Part shown: one piece after another, positions 58,038-64,000 of the stretch
Layout: the number at the start of each line of letters is the position of its first letter
How positions within the stretch are numbered: position 1 is the first letter of the stretch
Origin: Lasiodiplodia sp. COLG20
Lineage: Eukaryota > Ascomycota > Dothideomycetes > Botryosphaeriales > Botryosphaeriaceae
Length of the DNA: 64,000 bases
Direction of reading: 5' to 3'
NCBI GenBank assembly: GCA_009801085.1
Contig: VNWV01000022.1
Span: 1-64,000, forward strand
Made by a program: the position numbers and the translations under genes
The notes under the pieces: model-generated
The model's database searches: none
Seen by the model: the letters and a program-made list of their open reading frames with translations, nothing else
What the model was told of the DNA's origin: nothing

Positions 58038-61000
58038 ATGGAGCCCTGGGACTGTTACTGCGCCTTTTGTGGCTCCACGCTTGTCTCAGCCACCGTTTCC
58101 AATAAGCCGCGCACCGCCGCGTTCCGCAGGTGGCGTGCGAGCGAAATTCGCAAAGCCAAGTCCGCCGAAGCCGAGCATGGCGTCAACGCGGGAGATGCGT
58201 CTCAGGATGAAGAAGAAGGAGAACAACTGATCGAGAGCCAAGACGAGGAAGCCAGCGACGGAGATGAGATTTATTCGGTTGAGAGCCAAGACGAGCAACA
58301 CACCTACGACAGCGCCATCATAAGCAGGGACGAACTTTGGTGGACGCAAGCCGTCCATGTTCTTCGCTTCGACACTGACACCAACAACTGAGCTCCTCTC
58401 AGATCCCCAGAGGCCTCTGGCTGACGCTCCCCAGGGCATGTCTTTCCGTGCCAGGACGTTATTGGGGTTATGTGTGCTCATCTTCTTCTTCCCTTCCCCC
58501 GTGACAGCCACTAACAGTAACAAGGGCAGAGTAGAAGTAGAAGCTGAACCACTTCCTGAAGAAGTCGAGTTTGATGACACTGACGGCTTAGTCAGATATA
58601 ATTGGTCCATTTCCCGTTTCCCTTCCATCCCATGCGCTGATTAGTTCATTAGCTACTTCCAGGGGGACACCCATGACGTACCGGTATTTCCCTTTCATTG
58701 GTGTTGTCTCAAAATACTCTTGAGGGCAGTCACAGGCAACCACAGTCTTCGAGTTTTAGACAAGGATCTTCTATATGGCGTGCTGCGCCAGTTGACTCCC
58801 GATTGCCGCAATTCCTTGCAGTTTGTGAATTATGGTAACCCCGGTCCCGAACATGGCACGGAGTGGGATTCCAAGCCCGGCGAAGAGGTAATGCTCATTC
58901 TGCTAGCCCTAAATGTGCTCTTGACTGAATTTTTTTTTTTTTTTTTTAGTTTTTATGTGCGAAGCCTACGCTAGAGCCCAAGTTATTAGACATGGTTCGC
59001 AAGGTCATCTCCAGTGGAGAATTGAAACCGCCAGGCCACACGAAGACTCCTCTGGACTTGGAAGCCCGCGTTCGCCACGATCCATTCGCCAATATACCGT
59101 ACGACATCTTGTACAACATCACTGCCCTGCTCCCCTCCGACTCTGTTCTGAACCTGAACAAGGCATCGTGGTTCGTCCACACATGTCTGCTGAACAACAA
59201 CGTCTTCTGGAAACAACGACTAAGGGAACACACACCGTGGTTCCACAAGATGCGCTATCTCATAGACGACGCCACCACACCTACAGAAGGCTGTGATTTC
59301 CGCACCCTGTTCTTTTGGCTGTACGCGCAGACACGGCCGCGGCTCTGGATGAGCGGGCCCTTCATGGCCCTTGCCAACCGCCGCCGCATCTGGGGCGTCT
59401 GCGAGAAGATTGCCGACCACTATCATCAAGCAAAACAGAGGCAACGACCCCAGGAGGACGAGTGCGATGAAACAGCCCAGCTGATCGAGAACCACGCCGA
59501 CACTCCGCGCATGCCGATAGTCGCATATCCGCCACCCGCTGAGGACGCTGAGACCATTTCGACCGTGTGGATCCGCTCGTGGGCGGAGCTCGACTCGCCC
59601 ATTGCTCTGTTTGAGGCGTTCTGGGCCTATGATCGCACCGTGGGGATCAGAAACGGTACCAGAAACGGTTCGCTGGTCGGATTGGCCATGACTTTCAACG
59701 GAAGCCGCAGGCTCTTTGGGCGGGACGATTCCGCCGAGGGCGTGTCACGGGAAACTTGCTTGATCGTGAATCCGGCGCAGATTGGAGGCTTGGTCCTGTA
59801 TATCGATCCCATCGTGAACAAAAGTTGTACCTTGACGACTTCTGTCAAGGGCATCTTGGTAGGGTTCTGCGCTGTGCCAGTTTGGAAGTCACGTAAGCTC
59901 ATGTTGTTCGTCACAGATCCTGATGCGCGGAGCAAAAAACCGACTCCTCGGATTACCGCGCGAGTGTGAGCGCCCACTGCTCGTCAGTGAAGGGAAGATG
60001 TTTGTAGGCGTAGTAGGACATATGGTGGTGAGTACTGTATCTTCCTCATTTTGCTGTTATAGTCACCAACTCATCTCAAATGCGCAGGACGGAATTGTCG
60101 GCAGTCTCGGCCTCCTCCAGTGTGCCAGACCGCCAATGAACGACTTTTCCCTGGCCCCAGCCCCCTTCTCTCCAGAGCCGAATCCCATTTCCGAAGAGAC
60201 TCGCAATCTGCACATTTGCCAAGACCTCTTGTGGAAATGCGAACTTTTCGTCGATCACGAATACGGCATCTGGAACCACCCCTCCATCCGCGCCTGGTTT
60301 CCTCCTCCCTCCGACCCACCGCGCCCGAGCCACGCTACTATCCCGGCCGATGTCATCCCCCACGAGGTCGTACTACTGGCGAAGCGTCATCCAGCCGACC
60401 TACAGAAGCTGCAGCGCCTCTCCGGTACCGTCACTGCGGCCAACGATGTGCTCGACGCCGCCATCAACCGCGCTGCCGCCACATACACCACCACCATGCA
60501 CCACTACGCCCGCGTCCTCCGCGGCGCGTATGCCAAGTTCGATTCCGATGATAACGGGCTGTTATCGTGCAACGTCCACGCCGGCAGCAAAGTCCGCCTG
60601 GGGAACAACATCGATTGGGAGAAGGAGCTGGTCGAGTTGGACATCGACGGTCCTGGGGGCGAGGTCATAGACAGAGTCGAGGTGTCTGGTGACGTGGATT
60701 GTGCTCTGTCGGTGAAGGTAAGCGGGCTGAGATGGTTGCCGCCGCTGGTTGGACATGGCTTTTGCTGACTGCTGCCGGAAGATTGGAACGAACCGTGGAC
60801 GAGAGGTTGTTTGGGGGTCTGACTGTGGCCAGGGCTGGTACACGCTAAGGGCACCGCTGGGGGAGGTTATCGTCGGATTGATTTTTCAACTTGGTGGGTT
60901 CGATCGTGGACAGGGATGTATGACGGTGAGTCCCTCTTGACGTGTCCGGTTATCGTGTCCCTGTCACGCAGTGGGTGGAACTGATCAAGTGTAGACACCG

Positions 61001-61042
61001 CCTGAACTGTCTTCCTGTGGCATCCTGACTATGCCGCTGTAA
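58038..61042 (+). CDS. Large F-box family protein, N-terminal part unresolved
   Basis: The body is clear. A 62-bp intron (58888-58949, with an 18-T tract) precedes exons 58950-59858, 59917-60027, 60088-60717, 60782-60925 and 60995-61042. They encode an F-box (DPFANIPYDILYNITALLPS, LNLNKASWFVHTC), GPFMALANRRRIWGVCE, LLGLPRECERPLLVSEG, a B30.2-like tail with TNRGREVVWG and LRAPLGEVIVGL, and the end CGILTMPL. Upstream, an exon from about 58645 to 58887 (DVPVFPFHWCC, VLDKDLLYGVLRQL) and the family's N terminus at 58038 (MEPWDCYCAFCGSTL, then DELWWTQAVHVLRFD) are also present. Between 58357 and 58590 the frame changes and a TGA (58389) intervenes with no convincing intron, so the N terminus may be frameshifted. 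Role: likely SCF adaptor, target unknown. Confidence 0.75.
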
Positions 61043-61251
61043 ACGGGTTGATGCATCCAGTTTGCTATCATCACATGTATGGGTACAGGAATCACTGGTG
61101 AATATAGACAGATCCGCGCTCGACCTTTCCGAATGGCTTTAACGACGGGAGTCATGCAATATCAGTCATATATTACCAGGAAAAAGATTAGACAAGAGAA
61201 AATATCACCAAGATGTTTATTAGGTATTACCGCACTACTATTCTATTCTTT

Positions 61252-64000
61252 CTAAGCCTTGTTCCAATTTTCGAGAATGTCTCGAAGCCGTGGCGAGTTT
61301 GTTACGCGATGCATCTCCTCAAAATGTGCGCGGGACACGCCAAACGGCACTCCAGTAACATTCGGAATCCACTTGCCCACCAACCTCTCGGGCGCGATGT
61401 CGGCACGCTTGATGTGCTTCTGCAGGAACCGGCGATACGAGTCGACGCCGCCAGCCAAGAAGCTCGAGTGAAACGGCACGTCGATCTGCTTCAACGGCAC
61501 CGTCGCCGGCCCGCGCTCGTAGTCGACTGGCTGCGGCATCGCCCGCACCCTTTCCACGCACTGCCGCACCACGCACACCAGGCGCTCCCGATCCAACCAG
61601 GGGCGCGCCTCCCGGTCGCGCACGAAGCGGTTGAGCACCTCGGTCAGGCAGGCCAGCGCGCGCACGTCGCCCGCGCAGATATACTGCAGGTCCCTGATAT
61701 TGTAGTTGACGATCTCGAGCAGCCAGCCATCATCATCATCATCATCATCAGGCCCACCACTCGCACTCGCATCCACGATGGCGGCCACAACATCAGCCAA
61801 ACCGCACTCGCCAAACGACCGCCGCGCGCACACCTTGGACGGGTTGACGGCGCACATCGAGTACGCGGACCGCCCGCTCGCGCTGCGCGTCACGGCCATC
61901 TGCATCGTCAACCCGCGCACGAACGTGATGGCCGCCAGGTTCTCGACGCGCATGAACTGGCCGCCGCCCAGCGCCGCCAGCGCCCCGTACTCGCCCAGCG
62001 AGTGGCCCGCGAACGACAGGTCGTCGTCCTCGCTCTCGGCGACCAGCCCGCGCGCGCGCAGGTCCGCGAACCGCGCCACCTCCATGAGCGTGAGGGCGGG
62101 CTGCGTGAACTGCGTCGCCGAGAGCAGGCCGAGGTGCGAGCGGAAGGTGTAGGACGTGCAGCGCTTGGCGTGCAGCGCTCGGTACATCTGGCTGGCGCGG
62201 ACGAAGGCGCCGCGGTGCGGGCTCGAAGCGGCGTCGTCGAGGATGGAGAGGTAGTTGGCGCGGATGCGGCGACCCTTGGGCCCGCCGAAGTGGATGGTGA
62301 GTTCCTGAGGGTCGTCCTGGACGATGGTGGTTATGCGGAATCCTGAATGCCTTGTCAGAAGCGTAAGCAAATAAGAGGGTGACCGGGAGGCTTACCGTAG
62401 TTTTCCTGGAAGTACTCGTCTGCCCTCGTCCATACAGATGCAGCGGCTGCGCTCTTCTCCCGAAGCTCCATGCCCATTCCCTTGCGCTGCGAGCCTTGGC
62501 CGGTGAAGATGTACGCGGCGCTTGGTTGATCGACTTCGGCGTCAGCAGACATCACCACTTCGTCCTTGCTGTTGCGTGCCTCCAACTTGATGATCTTGCG
62601 GCCTTGGAGCATGGCCGTGTGGTAAATTGACACTGTGAGCTGGTCTCCAGGCAGCACCATGGCTTGGAAGGATGCCATGTACTTTCGAACTCTGGACGGA
62701 TAGCCTTTGGCAACAGTGACATCCAAGAGGCTCCTTACTGCTGCGCTAGTATGCATACCGTGTGTGATGGTTCCGGGGAGCCCAAGGTACGATGCAAAAG
62801 TACGTGACGTGTGGATCGGGTTGAAGTCTCCTGATACTCGCGCATACCGGAGATTCGACTCCGGAATCTGGACACAGAACGATCCCTCAATAGGAATTTG
62901 ATTGTCTAGTGGGACAATTTTCTGCGTGGGCTCACCATGGCGCTGTAGATACCCAGAGACAGGATCGGCACTGCTGGTCGAGGAGTGATACTCGACGGAG
63001 CCGACGATTCGCCCTCCGCAAGATACGTTTCCAGTGACGCTGACGGAAGAGTTTCGAGTGCAGTGCTGGAGCTGGAAGCTCAACGTTCTGTTTGAGAGAT
63101 CTAGTTGCGGATCTACAAGCTTCAACCAAGGCTTTGCATTGAGGATTGCAACGTCTTTGGCGCTTCTCATCTGCACCCGGACATCGTCCACAACTGATTT
63201 CCTGAAAGTGTTTTCAGAGTCGTTATAAGCTCCTCGGAATAGGAATTGCGAAGTAACTTCCATGACGGCGGAACCACTCCGGTTGATGACGGCGGTAACT
63301 TCAACCATTTTCCCAGACTCCTGGTTGACGACGGCAGTAACGGAAGCTGTTGTTGTAACCACGTCACCTTCATGAAGGGGTTGCTCACCAGCTACCATCT
63401 TGAACTGGTTTGAGAGATGTACCAACGTCAGGAGATCTGCATTGATGGCAAACAACGGCTTCATGATGGCCTTCCAGGCGGCGACGATGCCAAAGTCCAG
63501 AGGCGCTTCCATTGGACCACCGATTGTCCCAATAAAGGCTTCACCGCGATTTCCCACAGCAGCTGCGAAGCTGCGAATCATACCAGCATCGATAATGACA
63601 TATCCACTGCGGAAAACATCTTCAATGGTGGCATCTGGACAACGCGGCTCGTCTGCAAACCAGACTTGCCAGTAGAAAGACTTGACGCGTTCCAGACGGT
63701 CGTGCATAATTTCCGCTATCGGTGCACCAGTAACCTCAGGTTGGTAACGAAACCGAAGCAAGAGCTCCGCCGGCTGAGTCGCCGCTGTCTGATGATGCGT
63801 CAGGGAAACTGAGATCTCCTTGGTGCCAAAGCTGAAGGACATCTCCACCGTCTTTGCTTGGTCTTTAGACGTTGCCAATGGCTCTAAAATGACGACTTGA
63901 GTGTTGAGGATATCATTGTGATTCTTGATTTCCACACACTGTCCAGCCGCTGGAGAGATTATGGCACTCAAAGGATTCTCTCGCCAACGACTGCCCTCTT
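61252..64000 (-). CDS. Fatty acid synthase beta subunit, C-terminal part (DH-MPT), runs off the window
   Basis: Two exons, 64000-62396 and 62342-61252, with a 53-bp intron, give 897 residues, open at the right edge (frame continues through EGSRWRENPLSAI, typical of FAS beta). Domains in order: DH region (VWFADEPRCPDATIEDVFRS), MaoC hot-dog dehydratase with RVSGDFNPIHTSRTF and LPGTITHGMHTSA, then the malonyl/palmitoyl transferase with YIFTGQGSQRKGMGMELR, the nucleophile FAGHSLGEYGALAAL, and the end LRDILENWNKA, the natural C terminus of FAS beta. A run of seven Asp (from a CAT repeat at 61728-61748) sits in the MPT domain, an odd insertion. The copy could be the housekeeping gene or a cluster-specific one (as in aflatoxin-type pathways); the subtelomeric place favours the second. 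Confidence 0.9.

Noticed and set aside
61213..62346. A 377-codon plus-strand frame
   Set aside because: It lies antisense to the FAS beta MPT exon, is Arg/His/Ala-rich and has no domain.
1..64000. CRISPR arrays, bacterial operons, ribosome binding sites
   Set aside because: The window is fungal nuclear DNA with spliced genes; no such structures are expected and none were seen.
1..64000. tRNA or rRNA genes
   Set aside because: I found no convincing cloverleaf or rRNA core by eye; a covariance-model scan would settle this.

Overview
The window is the left end of a chromosome of a filamentous ascomycete (Pezizomycotina). It opens with 17 perfect CCCTAA telomere units. A ~2.3-kb block follows in which CpA and TpG are almost absent while CpG is kept, which is the signature of repeat-induced point mutation (RIP). 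The rest is ordinary gene space: short introns of about 48-134 bp with GT..AG ends and CTRAY-like branch points, and typically fungal families (HET, NACHT-ankyrin, F-box, DAL5-type transporters, CYP, BBE-type oxidases, GMC oxidoreductases, fungal fatty acid synthase). I cannot name the species.

Layout. 0-3.7 kb: telomere, RIP relic and a broken HET gene. 4-12.6 kb: secreted hydrolases (GH16 glucanase, a GH127-like glycosidase with one abnormal splice donor, a secretory lipase) with an ankyrin-gene relic between them. 12.9-19 kb: two F-box proteins around a tiny Pmp3 membrane proteolipid gene whose first coding exon is probably a single ATG. 19.9-24.3 kb: a divergent pair, an AtuA/DUF4387 gene broken by two in-frame stops and an intact DAL5-type transporter. 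25.2-34.5 kb: a cytochrome P450 divergent from an OST-alpha/DUF300 membrane protein, an alpha/beta hydrolase, and a single-pass Cys-rich surface protein. 34.9-54.1 kb: an allorecognition or immunity-like island with a hydrolase-NACHT-ankyrin NLR (one internal stop), a NACHT-ankyrin NLR on the opposite strand and a HET-domain protein, interleaved with a GFA-domain protein, a small secreted Cys-rich protein, an old yellow enzyme and a BBE-like oxidase. 55.9-64 kb: a GMC oxidoreductase, a large F-box gene, and the C-terminal DH-MPT part of a fatty acid synthase beta subunit that runs off the right edge.

How it fits together. The gene content is typical of fast-evolving subtelomeric accessory DNA: secreted enzymes, self/non-self recognition genes and candidate specialised metabolism. 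Gene decay is frequent outside the RIP block (HET, ankyrin, AtuA, probably the NLR at 35 kb and the GH127-like gene) and takes the form of scattered stops, frameshifts and splice-site changes rather than RIP. Gene models were assembled by hand from reading frames and splice signals; exon limits are inferences unless stated otherwise.
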